Source: an uncultured Paracoccaceae bacterium
GTDB taxonomy: Bacteria > Pseudomonadota > Alphaproteobacteria > Rhodobacterales > Rhodobacteraceae
Direction of reading: 5' to 3'
Length of the DNA stretch: 64,000 nucleotides
NCBI GenBank assembly: GCA_947499725.1
Contig: CANMPK010000003.1
Span: forward strand, 1 to 64,000
Shown here: positions 9,341 to 18,195 of the stretch, piece after piece
Position numbering within the stretch: the stretch's first letter is position 1
Layout: every line of letters begins with the position of its first letter
Program-made: the position numbers and the translations under genes
The notes under the pieces: model-generated
The model's input: only the letters and a program-made list of their open reading frames with translations
Databases searched by the model: none
Told to the model about the DNA's origin: nothing

Positions 9341-9366
9341 AAGGCCTCGGAAATCCGAGGCCTTTT
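9341..9366. terminator. Bidirectional terminator between convergent genes
   Basis: Perfect 10-bp stem AAGGCCTCGG-aaat-CCGAGGCCTT with T-rich flank on the + side and A-rich flank on the other. Serves the sodium channel (+) and the oxygenase-like gene (-). Confidence 0.88.
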
Positions 9367-9368
9367 CA

Positions 9369-9989
9369 TTATTCCCAGCGGTAATTGAAACTGACCGAGA
9401 TCCGCTCTTCTTCAGCCATGTTCATCGGCACCTCGTGGCGCAGCCAGCTTTCCCAAAGCAAGACGTCGCCGACATTTGGCTTCACATAGATAAAGCTTTT
9501 CAACTCGCGGCGTGCGTCTTTGATGCGGGGCGGCGTGGCCATCATCATGGCGTGGCGCGGGTCTTCGAGTTTCAGCGCGCTCGTGCCTTCGGGCATGGCC
9601 ACATAGGTCGTGCCGCTGATCACAGAATGCGGGTGGATATGGGCGGAGTGCGTACCGCCTTCGGGCAGGATGTTGATCCACAGATCTTCCAGCACCAGCT
9701 TGCGCCCATCCAGATCAAATTGCAGATCTTCCGCAAAGGCCGCGACATGGGCATCCAGCGACTTCACCAAGTCCGCAAAGATCGGAAAGCGCCAAGGCAG
9801 ATCCGTGAGCGATGCGTAAGACGTATAGCCCGGATAATCATTGGCTTCGCACCATTCGTGTCCGGCATCGTCATCGCCCGCAATCACAAGGCAAGAGTTT
9901 TCCATTTCTGCCGCATCGACCTTTGGGCCGAATTCCGTCAGGGCAGCGCGATACAGGCGGGTCACGAAGAGTGATTCAATCTCAGACAT
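9369..9989 (-). CDS. 2OG-Fe(II) oxygenase-like protein (TIGR02466 type)
   Basis: 206 residues. The C-terminal half has the pattern of the TIGR02466 putative 2-oxoglutarate/iron oxygenases: N-I-L-P-E-G-G then HSAHIHPHSVISGTTYV, then GDVLLWESWLRHEVPMN and RISVSFNYRW. The two His regions would bind Fe(II) and the Arg near the end 2-oxoglutarate. Soluble; substrate unknown. It is the only - strand gene in this insert and has 94 bp of its own upstream region shared with the divergent gene at 10084. Confidence 0.75.
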   Translation of the reverse strand: MSEIESLFVTRLYRAALTEFGPKVDAAEMENSCLVIAGDDDAGHEWCEANDYPGYTSYASLTDLPWRFPIFADLVKSLDAHVAAFAEDLQFDLDGRKLVLEDLWINILPEGGTHSAHIHPHSVISGTTYVAMPEGTSALKLEDPRHAMMMATPPRIKDARRELKSFIYVKPNVGDVLLWESWLRHEVPMNMAEEERISVSFNYRWE

Positions 9990-10083
9990 GGCACTGTCTT
10001 AGCTCAGTTCCCAATCAGGTGCGAGGGGCAGGGCACGCCGGTTTTGAAACCTTTTTGAAAACTTACGCCCCTAAATTGAGACT

Positions 10084-10500
10084 ATGCTGCGCAAAACTCT
10101 TTCTCTTTTGTTGCCAACGATCTTCCCCAGTTGGCGGTTTTTCAAAACGGTCGGCCCGTCTCCGCGGATCGAGTACCGATTGATTGGTAAGGGGCAAAAG
10201 GGCGATTGGCACGAAAGCCATCCTTTGCCAGAACATGTGTCGTTTCTGCGGATGCTGCGGCGCATGGTGTGGAACCCCGCGCGGAACACGCAGCTTTATA
10301 TGGTGAGTTTGGCCGAGCGGTTGGTCAGTGGCATCCATGAGCATTCCGAGGCAGAGCTGAACCGTTTGATATGGGAGCGTATCGGTAAGCAAGCTGCGAA
10401 GATGCAGTTCCGTTTGGTGTTTTTGGTGCCCGAAGACGGTGCGATCACTGCGACTGTGGTTTACGAAAGCACGCCTGTTGCAGCAGAGGTGGGCGCATGA
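10084..10500 (+). CDS. Conserved hypothetical protein paired with HTTM-like gene
   Basis: 138 residues; I do not recognise the family. The N-terminus is hydrophobic and basic (MLRKTLSLLLPTIFPSWRFF), possibly membrane-associating. The body is soluble-looking, with aromatic and His residues (GDWHESHPLPEHVSFLRML, LVSGIHEHSEAELNR). Its end overlaps the start of the following membrane protein by 4 bp (ATGA), so the two are made together. By analogy with HTTM/DCC cassettes it may be a partner of that membrane protein, but that is inference. Confidence 0.6.
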   Translation: MLRKTLSLLLPTIFPSWRFFKTVGPSPRIEYRLIGKGQKGDWHESHPLPEHVSFLRMLRRMVWNPARNTQLYMVSLAERLVSGIHEHSEAELNRLIWERIGKQAAKMQFRLVFLVPEDGAITATVVYESTPVAAEVGA

Positions 10501-11174
10501 GCTTTGATCTGATGTTGCGCGTCACCGAGGTGATGCTGGCCCTCACGCTTTTACAATCTTCATTGGAGCATCTCAGCCTTGGGCGAGACCGTTTGTTGTT
10601 TGGGGTGCGGATTTGGCTGTGTTTGTGGCTGCTCTCTGGGCTTGCGCCCGAAATCTGCCTACCGCTTTTGTGGCTCACAAGCGTGATCCTGCTGCATCGT
10701 TTCAACGGGCCGTATAATGGCGGGGCGGATAAAATGGGCATGTTGGTCACAACTAGCCTGATGGTGGCGCATTTGTTGCCACAATGGGCCGATCTGGCGA
10801 TGGCCTATCTGGCGGTGCAGCTGGTGCTGTCTTACTTTGTTTCGGGCTATGTGAAGCTTATGAACCCAGAGTGGCGCAGCGGGCAGGCTTTGGTGGATGT
10901 GTATCGGTTTTCGGTCTATCCAGTGTCCGAAAGCCTGCGGAGCTATGCAGGCCGGCCTAAGCTGTTGCAGGCCATGAGCTGGGCCGTGATCGGGTTTGAG
11001 GTGGTCTTTCCGCTGACCCTGCTGCATCCCATTACGCTTTGGCTGGGCCTGCTTGTGGCTGCTACCTTTCATTTGGCCAATGCGATGCTGTTTGGGCTGA
11101 ACCGTTTCTTCTGGATTTGGCTCTGTGCTTACCCAAGTTTGATCTGGTTTCAGGACAGGTTGCTTGGATCGTAG
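10497..11174 (+). CDS. HTTM-like multispanning membrane protein
   Basis: 225 residues with six or so hydrophobic helices. Features seen in HTTM (vitamin-K gamma-carboxylase-like) proteins are present: HRFNGPYNGGADKM after the second helix, SGYVKLMNPEWRSGQAL in the middle, and FHLANAMLFGLNRFFWIWLC near the end. Many bacterial members have no assigned activity. Shorter than full HTTM proteins, so assignment is to the superfamily only. Coupled to the upstream unknown gene. Confidence 0.65.
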   Translation: MSFDLMLRVTEVMLALTLLQSSLEHLSLGRDRLLFGVRIWLCLWLLSGLAPEICLPLLWLTSVILLHRFNGPYNGGADKMGMLVTTSLMVAHLLPQWADLAMAYLAVQLVLSYFVSGYVKLMNPEWRSGQALVDVYRFSVYPVSESLRSYAGRPKLLQAMSWAVIGFEVVFPLTLLHPITLWLGLLVAATFHLANAMLFGLNRFFWIWLCAYPSLIWFQDRLLGS

Positions 11175-11212
11175 ATCGGCCAATAAAACATGGGAAAAAC
11201 TGAATCTTTCCC

Positions 11213-11241
11213 TTGCTCTACCTGCGTAACCTTCATATAGA
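11213..11241 (+). promoter_or_regulatory. Promoter for the rpmC block
   Basis: TTGCTC, 17-bp spacer, TATAGA, about 120 bp upstream of rpmC. Good match to the alphaproteobacterial sigma-70 consensus; it restarts transcription of r-protein genes after the 3.5-kb insert. No experimental support. Confidence 0.6.
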
Positions 11242-11361
11242 GGCGCATCTCACGGATTCCCGCTCAGGGGATTCGTGCGTTTTATTTTGGTCCACCAGAT
11301 CAAAAGGGTCACCCTGAACATATCGTCAGGCGCCCTCTGGTGTAAGAGAAGGAAAAGGCGC

Positions 11362-11562
11362 ATGAACGCCAACGAACTTCGCGAGAAGTCCGCGGATGAA
11401 CTCCGTGACGAGCTCGCAAACCTGAAAAAAGAAAGCTTCAATCTGCGCTTTCAACAGGCAACCGGTCAGCTGGAAAACACTGCAGGCATCAAAGCGGCTC
11501 GCCGCAACGCTGCACGCGTGAAGACCATCCTGAACGAAAAAGCCGCACAAGCTGCAGAATAA
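11362..11562 (+). CDS. rpmC: 50S ribosomal protein L29
   Basis: 66 residues from ATG 11362 (preceded by GAGAAGGAAAAGG); the frame extends upstream but homologues start at [10 protein letters not shown]. Contains [20 protein letters not shown] and [15 protein letters not shown], the L29 helical hairpin. L29 lies near the tunnel exit by L23. rpsQ follows after 13 bp. Confidence 0.96.
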   Translation: MNANELREKSADELRDELANLKKESFNLRFQQATGQLENTAGIKAARRNAARVKTILNEKAAQAAE

Positions 11563-11575
11563 GGAGCTTTGAGAT

Positions 11576-11806
11576 ATGCCTAAACGTATTCTTAACGGCG
11601 TCGTCACAAGCAACGCCAACGAACAGACTGTAACTGTCTCTGTAGAGCGTCGCTTTACACACCCTGTTCTGAAGAAAACCATTCGTAAGTCCAAAAAATA
11701 CCGGGCTCACGATGAGAAGAACGCTTTCAACGTCGGTGACAAAGTCAAAATCATTGAGTGCGCACCTAAGTCGAAAACGAAACGTTGGGAAGTTCTGGAA
11801 GCTTAA
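11576..11806 (+). CDS. rpsQ: 30S ribosomal protein S17
   Basis: 76 residues. [20 protein letters not shown] followed by [22 protein letters not shown] is the S17 OB-fold core. Primary 16S rRNA binder in the 30S body. A 91-bp gap with a stem-loop separates it from rplN, the usual S10/spc boundary. Confidence 0.96.
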   Translation: MPKRILNGVVTSNANEQTVTVSVERRFTHPVLKKTIRKSKKYRAHDEKNAFNVGDKVKIIECAPKSKTKRWEVLEA

Positions 11807-11845
11807 ATCTAAGCTTCCCGGAACGACTTAACAAAGTCGAAACCC

Positions 11846-11879
11846 TGGGAATTTCGCTGACACGCATCGTCAGTTCCCA
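11846..11879 (+). promoter_or_regulatory. Stem-loop in the rplN leader
   Basis: TGGGAA / TTCCCA outer stem and CTGAC / GTCAG inner stem with a 5-nt one-sided bulge, ending 19 bp before rplN. It lies at the head of the spc block, where r-protein feedback control operates in other bacteria; no specific binding motif can be claimed. Confidence 0.4.
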
Positions 11880-11897
11880 AAGGTCGGGAGAAACCAA

Positions 11898-12266
11898 ATG
11901 ATCCAGATGCAAACAAACCTGGATGTTGCTGACAACTCCGGCGCTCGCCGAGTTCAGTGCATCAAGGTTCTGGGTGGCTCTAAGCGTAAGTACGCTTCCG
12001 TAGGTGACGTTATCGTTGTCTCGGTTAAAGAAGCCATTCCACGTGGTCGTGTGAAAAAAGGCGACGTCCGTAAGGCCGTTGTTGTTCGCACAGCTAAAGA
12101 AGTACGTCGTGAAGACGGCACAGCAATTCGCTTTGACAGCAACGCTGCAGTGATCCTGAACAACGCAGGTGAGCCAGTGGGTACTCGTATTTTCGGGCCA
12201 GTTGTTCGCGAACTTCGTGCGAAGAACTTCATGAAAATCATCTCACTCGCGCCGGAGGTGCTGTAA
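11898..12266 (+). CDS. rplN: 50S ribosomal protein L14
   Basis: 122 residues, standard. [20 protein letters not shown] at the start and [20 protein letters not shown] near the end are diagnostic. L14 forms intersubunit bridge B8. One base separates it from rplX. Confidence 0.97.
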   Translation: MIQMQTNLDVADNSGARRVQCIKVLGGSKRKYASVGDVIVVSVKEAIPRGRVKKGDVRKAVVVRTAKEVRREDGTAIRFDSNAAVILNNAGEPVGTRIFGPVVRELRAKNFMKIISLAPEVL

Positions 12267-12267
12267 G

Positions 12268-12579
12268 ATGGCTGCTAAGTTGAAAAAAGGCGACAAAGTT
12301 GTCGTTCTGGCTGGCAAAGACAAGGGCAAAGAAGGCACAATTACTTCTGTTGACCCAAAAGCTGGCAAAGCCGTTGTTGAAGGTATCAACATGGCGATCC
12401 GTCACACTAAGCAATCCCAGACATCTCAGGGTGGTCGCGTGCCTCAGGCAATGCCGATCCAACTGAGCAACCTGGCATTCTTGGATGCAAACGGTAAAGC
12501 AACTCGTGTTGGCTTCAAAGTTGAAGGCGACAAAAAAGTACGCTTCGCAAAGACTACAGGAGATGTGATCGATGCTTGA
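12268..12579 (+). CDS. rplX: 50S ribosomal protein L24
   Basis: 103 residues with the KOW motif [20 protein letters not shown] at the N-terminus. L24 is an assembly initiator of the 50S. Overlaps rplE by 8 bp. Confidence 0.97.
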   Translation: MAAKLKKGDKVVVLAGKDKGKEGTITSVDPKAGKAVVEGINMAIRHTKQSQTSQGGRVPQAMPIQLSNLAFLDANGKATRVGFKVEGDKKVRFAKTTGDVIDA

Positions 12580-13132
12580 TAACGCTGACTACACTCCACG
12601 TCTGAAGACACTGTACAAAGACACAATCCGTGCCGGCCTTAAAGAAGAGTTCGGTTACAAGAACGACATGCAGATCCCTGCACTTGAAAAAATCGTTCTG
12701 AACATTGGTTGTGGTCGTGCAGCTGTTAAAGACAGCAAAAAAGCCAAGTCCGCACAAGCAGACCTGACTTTGATCGCTGGTCAAAAAGCTCTGACAACTG
12801 TGGCGAAAAACTCTATTGCTGGCTTCCGCGTTCGCGAAGGCATGCCAATGGGTGCCAAAGTTACTCTGCGCGGCGACCGCATGTTCGAATTCCTTGATCG
12901 TCTGATCACCGTAGCGATGCCACGTATTCGTGACTTCCGCGGCGTGAAGCCGAGCTTTGATGGCCGCGGCAACTTTGCCACTGGCTTGAAAGAGCACATC
13001 GTATTCCCAGAAATCGACTTCGATAAAGTTGACGAGAACTGGGGCATGGACATCGTAATTGCAACCACCGCAAAAACCGACGCCGAAGCAAAGAGCCTGT
13101 TGAAAGCTTTCAACATGCCGTTCAACGCTTAA
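12572..13132 (+). CDS. rplE: 50S ribosomal protein L5
   Basis: 186 residues: [15 protein letters not shown] near the N-terminus, [20 protein letters not shown] in the middle and [17 protein letters not shown] at the end. Binds 5S rRNA and contacts P-site tRNA. Begins inside rplX, suggesting coupled translation. Confidence 0.97.
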   Translation: MLDNADYTPRLKTLYKDTIRAGLKEEFGYKNDMQIPALEKIVLNIGCGRAAVKDSKKAKSAQADLTLIAGQKALTTVAKNSIAGFRVREGMPMGAKVTLRGDRMFEFLDRLITVAMPRIRDFRGVKPSFDGRGNFATGLKEHIVFPEIDFDKVDENWGMDIVIATTAKTDAEAKSLLKAFNMPFNA

Positions 13133-13149
13133 GCGCGGGAGAGGATATC

Positions 13150-13455
13150 ATGGCTAAAAAATCTATGATCGCACGCGAGAAAAAGCGCGAAGCTTTGGTT
13201 GCTAAATACGCTGCCAAACGCGCCGAGCTTAAAGAAATCGCAAACGACGAAAGCAAGCCAATGGAAGAGCGTTTCAAAGCGCGTCTGAAACTGGCAAAAC
13301 TGCCGCGCAACAGCTCGGCAACACGTCTGCACAACCGCTGTCAACTGACAGGCCGTCCACACGCTTACTACCGTAAGCTGAAGGTCAGCCGTATCGCGCT
13401 TCGGGAACTGGGCTCCAATGGCCAGATTCCAGGCATGGTCAAGTCTAGCTGGTAA
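13150..13455 (+). CDS. rpsN: 30S ribosomal protein S14
   Basis: 101 residues, the long zinc-free form: none of the four Cys of the short S14 type is present. Contains [20 protein letters not shown] and [13 protein letters not shown]-type C-terminus. GGGAGAGGA ribosome site upstream. S14 is in the 30S head beside S3 and S10. Confidence 0.96.
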   Translation: MAKKSMIAREKKREALVAKYAAKRAELKEIANDESKPMEERFKARLKLAKLPRNSSATRLHNRCQLTGRPHAYYRKLKVSRIALRELGSNGQIPGMVKSSW

Positions 13456-13468
13456 GGAGGGTTAAAGA

Positions 13469-13861
13469 ATGAACGATCCTATCGGTGATATGCTGACACG
13501 CATCCGCAACGGTCAAATGCGCGGCAAGTCCACAGTGTCTTCCCCTGCATCTAAACTGCGCGGCTGGGTTCTGGATGTACTAGCTGACGAAGGCTACATC
13601 CGCGGCTACGAAAAGACGACTGATTCCGCGGGGCACCCGGCTCTGGAAATCAGCCTGAAGTACTACGAGGGCACTCCTGTTATTCGTGAAGTGAAGCGGG
13701 TTTCTAAACCTGGTCGTCGCGTATACATGGGCGCTAATGACATTCCAGTTGTCCGTCAGGGCCTGGGTGTGTCGATTGTCTCCACCTCTAAAGGTGTGAT
13801 GTCTGATGCAAACGCTCGTGCCAACAAAGTTGGCGGCGAAGTGCTTTGCACGGTCTTCTAA
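13469..13861 (+). CDS. rpsH: 30S ribosomal protein S8
   Basis: 130 residues. [20 protein letters not shown] and [20 protein letters not shown] are conserved S8 ends. S8 binds helix 21 of 16S rRNA and in E. coli represses the spc operon. GGAGG lies just upstream, the strongest ribosome site in the block. Confidence 0.97.
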   Translation: MNDPIGDMLTRIRNGQMRGKSTVSSPASKLRGWVLDVLADEGYIRGYEKTTDSAGHPALEISLKYYEGTPVIREVKRVSKPGRRVYMGANDIPVVRQGLGVSIVSTSKGVMSDANARANKVGGEVLCTVF

Positions 13862-13872
13862 GGGGAAGCTGA

Positions 13873-14406
13873 ATGTCTCGTATTGGTAAAAAACCGGTCG
13901 AGCTGCCAGCAGGCGTTACTGCCTCTGTCTCCGGCCAGACCATCGAAGTTAAGGGTCCAAAAGCGACTCATACCTTCACCGCAACCGACGATGTGACACT
14001 GACTGTCGAAGAGAACGCTGTAAAAGTGACTCCTCGCGGTAAGTCCAAGCGCGCACGTCAGCAGTGGGGCATGTCCCGTACTGTTGTTCAAAACCTCGTC
14101 ACTGGCGTGACTCAAGGCTTCAAAAAAGAGCTTGAGATCGTTGGTGTTGGTTACCGTGCACAGATGCAGGGCAAAGTCCTGAAGCTGGCTTTGGGCTTGT
14201 CTCACGACGTTAACTTCGAAGTTCCAGAAGGCGTAACGGTCACTGCACCGAAGCCAACTGAGATCATCATCGAAGGCACCGATCCACAACTCGTTGGCCA
14301 AGTCGCGGCAAACATCCGCGAATGGCGTAAGCCAGAGCCTTACAAAGGCAAAGGCATCAAATACAAAGACGAGTATATCTTCCGCAAGGAAGGTAAGAAG
14401 AAGTAA
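13873..14406 (+). CDS. rplF: 50S ribosomal protein L6
   Basis: 177 residues. [16 protein letters not shown] start, [18 protein letters not shown] and the C-terminal [18 protein letters not shown] are L6 signatures. Sits near the sarcin-ricin loop, contacting elongation factors. 11 bp before rplR. Confidence 0.97.
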   Translation: MSRIGKKPVELPAGVTASVSGQTIEVKGPKATHTFTATDDVTLTVEENAVKVTPRGKSKRARQQWGMSRTVVQNLVTGVTQGFKKELEIVGVGYRAQMQGKVLKLALGLSHDVNFEVPEGVTVTAPKPTEIIIEGTDPQLVGQVAANIREWRKPEPYKGKGIKYKDEYIFRKEGKKK

Positions 14407-14417
14407 GGACCAGACTA

Positions 14418-14777
14418 ATGGCAAACAGCACACGGGAACTGTTCCTCAAGCGCCGCCTGCGCGTCCGGAACAAACTTCGCAAGGTAAACGTTGGCAAGCT
14501 GCGCTTGTCCGTGAACCGTTCGAACAAGAACATCAGCGCTCAGCTGATCGACGATGTAAATGGTGTAACACTGGTATCCGCCTCCTCTCTGGAGAAGGAT
14601 CTGGGCGTTGTTGGCAAGAACAACATCGACGCAGCGACAAAAGTGGGCACGGCTATCGCCGAGCGCGCCGTCAAAGCGGGTTACTCCGAAGCATATTTCG
14701 ATCGCGGCGGTCGCCTGTTCCACGGCAAAGTGAAGGCTCTGGCCGAAGCTGCGCGTGAAGGTGGCCTGAAGGTCTGA
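14418..14777 (+). CDS. rplR: 50S ribosomal protein L18
   Basis: 119 residues. [20 protein letters not shown] at the N-terminus and [20 protein letters not shown] at the C-terminus. 5S rRNA binding protein. A perfect terminator hairpin directly after it makes this the end of the third block, although rpsE normally follows without interruption. Confidence 0.97.
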   Translation: MANSTRELFLKRRLRVRNKLRKVNVGKLRLSVNRSNKNISAQLIDDVNGVTLVSASSLEKDLGVVGKNNIDAATKVGTAIAERAVKAGYSEAYFDRGGRLFHGKVKALAEAAREGGLKV

Positions 14778-14783
14778 TTTTTG

Positions 14784-14810
14784 GCGCCCCCTCTTTTGGG
14801 GGCGCTATTT
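14784..14810 (+). terminator. Terminator between rplR and rpsE
   Basis: Perfect 8-bp stem GCGCCCCC-tctttt-GGGGGCGC then TATTT. It would stop or reduce transcription into rpsE-rpmD. Confidence 0.8.
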
Positions 14811-14916
14811 CAAATTTTGTGGGTGTTCTTTCTGATCACCCCGATGATCCGGGGGCATCTTTGCTCACTTGGATTGGACAAAAGGCGCCTAGCGCCAGAA
14901 AACAAAGGAATGCCAA

Positions 14917-15492
14917 ATGGCAGAACGTGAAAACCGCCGGGGTCGTGGTCGTAACCGCGAAGAAGAAACTCCGGAATTCGCAGATCGTCTGGTTGCGATC
15001 AACCGCGTATCTAAAACCGTAAAAGGTGGTAAGCGCTTTGGCTTCGCCGCTCTGGTTGTTGTAGGCGATCAAAAAGGTCGTGTTGGCTTCGGCAAAGGTA
15101 AAGCGAAAGAAGTACCTGAGGCGATCCGCAAAGCGACTGAGCAAGCGAAACGCCAGATGGTTCGCGTGCCTCTGCGTGAAGGCCGTACACTGCACCACGA
15201 CGTAAATGGTCGTCACGGCGCAGGCAAAGTGGTTATGCGTACAGCACCTGAAGGTACTGGTATCATCGCCGGTGGTCCGATGCGTGCGGTATTTGAGATG
15301 TTGGGTGTTAAAGACGTTGTGTCTAAGTCCATCGGTTCTCAGAACCCATACAACATGATCCGCGCAACACTGGACGGCCTGACCAAAGAGTCTAGCCCAC
15401 GCCAAGTTGCAGCACGTCGTGGCAAAAAAGTTGCTGACATCCTGCGTAAGGACGAAGCACCTGCCGCTGCACCAGCAGACGCAGACGCGTAA
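14917..15492 (+). CDS. rpsE: 30S ribosomal protein S5
   Basis: 191 residues. [31 protein letters not shown]-type ending ([20 protein letters not shown]) and [20 protein letters not shown] are S5 hallmarks. S5 acts in decoding fidelity and mRNA unwinding. The Ala-rich acidic tail ([12 protein letters not shown]) is common in alphaproteobacteria. 139 bp after rplR beyond a terminator, so it needs its own promoter; only rpmD is left with it. Confidence 0.97.
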   Translation: MAERENRRGRGRNREEETPEFADRLVAINRVSKTVKGGKRFGFAALVVVGDQKGRVGFGKGKAKEVPEAIRKATEQAKRQMVRVPLREGRTLHHDVNGRHGAGKVVMRTAPEGTGIIAGGPMRAVFEMLGVKDVVSKSIGSQNPYNMIRATLDGLTKESSPRQVAARRGKKVADILRKDEAPAAAPADADA

Positions 15493-15504
15493 GGAGACTG
15501 ACCA

Positions 15505-15693
15505 ATGGCTAAAACAATCGTTGTTAAGCAGATCGGTTCCCCGATCCGTCGTCCAGCAGACCAGCGTGCAACGCTGATCGGTTTGGGCCTGAACAAGATG
15601 AACCGCACACGTGAGCTGGAAGATACACCTTCCGTTCGCGGCATGATCAACAAGATCCCGCACATGGTGCAAATCATCGAAGAGAAAGACTAA
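15505..15693 (+). CDS. rpmD: 50S ribosomal protein L30
   Basis: 62 residues: [20 protein letters not shown] followed by [20 protein letters not shown]. Standard L30. rplO normally comes next; here it is 6.5 kb away, beyond a terminator and ten unrelated genes. Confidence 0.97.
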   Translation: MAKTIVVKQIGSPIRRPADQRATLIGLGLNKMNRTRELEDTPSVRGMINKIPHMVQIIEEKD

Positions 15694-15715
15694 GTCTTTA
15701 CCTTCAAATCTTTGG

Positions 15716-15746
15716 AAAACGCCCTCGAATTTCGGGGGCGTTTTTC
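15716..15746 (+). terminator. Rho-independent terminator after rpmD
   Basis: Stem AAAACGCCCTCGA / TCGGGGGCGTTTT followed by TTCG; ends the rpsE-rpmD unit. Confidence 0.87.
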
Positions 15747-15805
15747 GTTTGACCTTCCGCCTGCTGGAAGCCCTAGCGTGAGCGCGTTCAACAAAGGGTC
15801 GCCTC

Positions 15806-16216
15806 ATGCACACCGCTTCATTCTTTTCTAAGCACCAAAGGCTCCTTGCTGTTTTGGTCTTGCTGTATGTGGCCTCTGCTCTTTTGGCGCATCTGCTTTT
15901 GCCGTCCATTTTCATATGGAAGCTTGCTGTCTTTTTCCTCGTTGCGATGACAGGAACGTATGTCCTTGAAGCCCTCATGACGGGTCAGAGCCAAAAGCTG
16001 GAAATCTGTGTCGCACTCGGTCTGATTGCGGTCGCTTTGCTTAGTCTGTTTGGATCGCCGATATGGGTCATCTGCGCCTTGTTGGGGCATGGGGTATGGG
16101 ATCTGGCCAAACATCGCGGGGCAGGGGTGCCGTTTCTCAGCTGGTATACGCTGTCATGTGCCGCGTTCGACTTCACATACGGAGCGCTCCTTTTTGCCTC
16201 TTGGAAAGTTTTTTGA
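15806..16216 (+). CDS. Small multispanning membrane protein, unknown
   Basis: 136 residues with four hydrophobic segments (about 13-33, 36-55, 67-90 and 115-133). Between the last two is a conserved-looking ICALLGHGVWDLAKHRGAGV with His and Trp. I do not recognise a characterised family. It lies alone after the rpmD terminator; the lipoprotein gene 90 bp downstream appears to have its own promoter. Confidence 0.6.
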   Translation: MHTASFFSKHQRLLAVLVLLYVASALLAHLLLPSIFIWKLAVFFLVAMTGTYVLEALMTGQSQKLEICVALGLIAVALLSLFGSPIWVICALLGHGVWDLAKHRGAGVPFLSWYTLSCAAFDFTYGALLFASWKVF

Positions 16217-16234
16217 AAAAAGTTGAGAAAGTTT

Positions 16235-16262
16235 GGAATAAAACCGCGATTGCATTCGTAGG
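16235..16262 (+). promoter_or_regulatory. Candidate ECF-type promoter
   Basis: GGAATA, 16-bp spacer, CGTAGG, about 45 bp upstream of the lipoprotein start. The GGAA...CGT layout is typical of group IV (ECF) sigma promoters, and an ECF sigma gene lies immediately downstream of the lipoprotein. Confidence 0.45.
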
Positions 16263-16306
16263 TCTCATACCAGCCCCTCGAAAGGGCCCATTTTTAGGAG
16301 AGACCC

Positions 16307-16696
16307 ATGACACGTTTTATTCTGATCGCCACTGCCGCAGCCACTTTGTCCGCATGTTCTGCTTACGCAGGCGGCCACGCAGCAGGCACTGTGAAAACAT
16401 CCGCTGACGGTTATTTCACCGACGGCCACGACATGACGCTTTACACATTCGACAAAGACGAAGCAGGCGTATCCAACTGTAACGCAGGTTGCGCGAAGGC
16501 ATGGCCTCCGCTGATGGCGAAAGACGGCAAAGAGCTGCCAGCAGGTTTCACAGCGATCGAGCGCAAGAACGGCGACAAGCAAGTGGCCTACAACGGTCAG
16601 CCTCTGTACCTGTGGGTGAACGACAAGAAGCCAGGCGATACAACAGGCGACAACGTGCAAGGCGTTTGGCACATCGCGAAGCCTTCTGGTTACTAA
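16307..16696 (+). CDS. Secreted repeat lipoprotein-like protein (COG4315/PF03640 type)
   Basis: 129 residues with an N-terminal signal (MTRFILIATAAATLSACSAY); LSAC fits a lipobox with lipidated Cys17, although cleavage at AYAG is also possible. The mature part has two PF03640-type units: a GYFTDGHDMTLYTFDKDEAG...CNAGCAKAWPPL unit and a PLYLWVNDKKPGDTTGDNVQGV unit. Family role is unknown; members are often regulated by ECF sigma factors. AGGAGAG ribosome site. Confidence 0.8.
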   Translation: MTRFILIATAAATLSACSAYAGGHAAGTVKTSADGYFTDGHDMTLYTFDKDEAGVSNCNAGCAKAWPPLMAKDGKELPAGFTAIERKNGDKQVAYNGQPLYLWVNDKKPGDTTGDNVQGVWHIAKPSGY

Positions 16697-16704
16697 GTAA
16701 AAAA

Positions 16705-16732
16705 ACGGGCTGGCTCCCCGACGCCAGCCCGT
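16705..16732. terminator. Hairpin after lipoprotein gene
   Basis: Perfect 10-bp stem ACGGGCTGGC / GCCAGCCCGT. The A-run is on the 5' side and no T-run follows on the + strand, so termination of the + transcript would be weak and some read-through into the sigma gene is expected. Confidence 0.55.
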
Positions 16733-16765
16733 GCAAAACTACCGTAGAGTTAAACGGATCATTCC

Positions 16766-17269
16766 ATGCCAAAGTTCTCGGCCCAAATGAAAGATGCCCT
16801 GCCGCATCTCTGGCGCTACGCCTATTCGCTGACGCAGGACCGTGCGCAGGCGGATGATTTGGTGCAGGACTGTGTAGAGCGTGGTTTGCGCAAACGGTCC
16901 CTGTGGGATGAAGGCCAGCCGCTGAAGCCTTGGCTGATGAAAATCCTGCTAAACCTGTTCCGAGACCGCTATCGCGCGACGTCTCGATTGGCTGAAGTGC
17001 CGTTTCTGAATGATCATGCGGGCGCGACGGTGGATACCACCGTTGAAGACCGCGCTGAACTGGCCGCCGTTGTAAAACGCATGCAGGCCTTACCCGAAAA
17101 CCAAAGGCAGGCTTTGCAACTGGTGGCTTTCGCAGGGCTTAGTTATGCTGAAGCCGCTGACGTGCTGAGTGTGCCGATTGGGACGATCCTGTCCCGTGTG
17201 GCGCGGGCGCGTGCCAGTTTGAATGAACCCTCTCAACCGCAACCCACCCAACTGAGGAGCGTGACATGA
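16766..17269 (+). CDS. ECF-family RNA polymerase sigma factor
   Basis: 167 residues. Region 2 at about 10-75 (LWRYAYSLTQDRAQADDLVQ, then WLMKILLNLFRDRYR) and region 4 at about 105-155 (LPENQRQALQLVAFAGLSYA then VPIGTILSRVARARASL). No other domains. It directs RNA polymerase to extracytoplasmic-stress promoters. Overlaps the next gene by 4 bp (ATGA), the usual arrangement with a cognate anti-sigma factor. Confidence 0.9.
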   Translation: MPKFSAQMKDALPHLWRYAYSLTQDRAQADDLVQDCVERGLRKRSLWDEGQPLKPWLMKILLNLFRDRYRATSRLAEVPFLNDHAGATVDTTVEDRAELAAVVKRMQALPENQRQALQLVAFAGLSYAEAADVLSVPIGTILSRVARARASLNEPSQPQPTQLRSVT

Positions 17270-18027
17270 CCGAGACACCGTCGATCGAAGAACAAATTAG
17301 CGCTTATCTAGATGGGGAGATGTCCGCCGAAGATCGCGCTGCCTTTGAAGAGCGCTTGGAAAGCGATCCCCATCTGCTGGAGCGCGTGGGCAATTGGCAG
17401 CAAACCGATGATTTGCTGCAATCTTTGGTGCCTGAACCGTCTGACAGCCATATGGATCGTTTGATGGTTGCGAACTTACCGCATGAGCCGCGTTGGCCTT
17501 TGCGCAAGGTTGCAAGTTGGGCGTTGATTTTTGCGATGGGCGCGGTTGGCGGTTTTGGGCTGAACGAATGGCGTCAAAGCCAGAACCCTGCGCAGGTGTT
17601 GATTGTGCAGGCGACGATGGATGCCACATCGGCCCACCGTATCTTTACCGCAGAGGCACGCCATGCGGTTGAAGTCGGGCCAGATGAGGCGGAGCATCTG
17701 GAGACTTGGCTGACCAAACGCATGGGCCGCGAGATGGCTGTGCCGCAGCTTGAAGGCCTTGGGCTGACCTTTGTGGGCGGGCGTTTGTTGCCGTCTGGGG
17801 GCAAAGCCGCTGCGCAGTATATGTATGAAAACGCTGAGGGTGAGCGGGTGACCGTTTACATGGCGCGCACGGATGCCGAAGCGCGGTCTGCCTTGCGTTT
17901 CTTAAGTGACGACGGGCTGACCACAGTGCGTTGGCAGGATGGGCCTTGGGTGTTCTTTGTTGTTGGTCCACTGGACAAAGAGGCGATCTCGCCGATTGTC
18001 GATGTGGTGCACAATACCTTGATTTAA
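17266..18027 (+). CDS. Transmembrane anti-sigma factor
   Basis: 253 residues. N-terminal cytoplasmic domain (ISAYLDGEMSAEDRAAFEER) has the form of an anti-sigma domain but lacks the HxxxCxxC zinc motif. One transmembrane helix at about 82-99 and a periplasmic C-terminal domain of about 150 residues follow. It should hold the upstream sigma factor at the membrane until a signal is sensed. The signal is unknown. Confidence 0.82.
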   Translation: MTETPSIEEQISAYLDGEMSAEDRAAFEERLESDPHLLERVGNWQQTDDLLQSLVPEPSDSHMDRLMVANLPHEPRWPLRKVASWALIFAMGAVGGFGLNEWRQSQNPAQVLIVQATMDATSAHRIFTAEARHAVEVGPDEAEHLETWLTKRMGREMAVPQLEGLGLTFVGGRLLPSGGKAAAQYMYENAEGERVTVYMARTDAEARSALRFLSDDGLTTVRWQDGPWVFFVVGPLDKEAISPIVDVVHNTLI

Positions 18028-18195
18028 AGGGTAATTCCTTAAGGATTGTGTCAAAATTTAGCCATGCTGCAGGTGCATAACGGCTCTACCGAAACGTCCG
18101 TTGTTTGCGATAACGGAGATCGCTAAGTTCTAAAGCACGGGAGATAACTTAACGCTGAGAAATTCGTCTCGGCACTCTTTTAAAGGACTTGCAAT

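Noticed and set aside
14836-15978. Open frame of 380 codons on the - strand across rpsE-rpmD
   Set aside because: Antisense to two certain ribosomal genes and rich in Cys/His/Thr from reversed codons; no recognisable domain.
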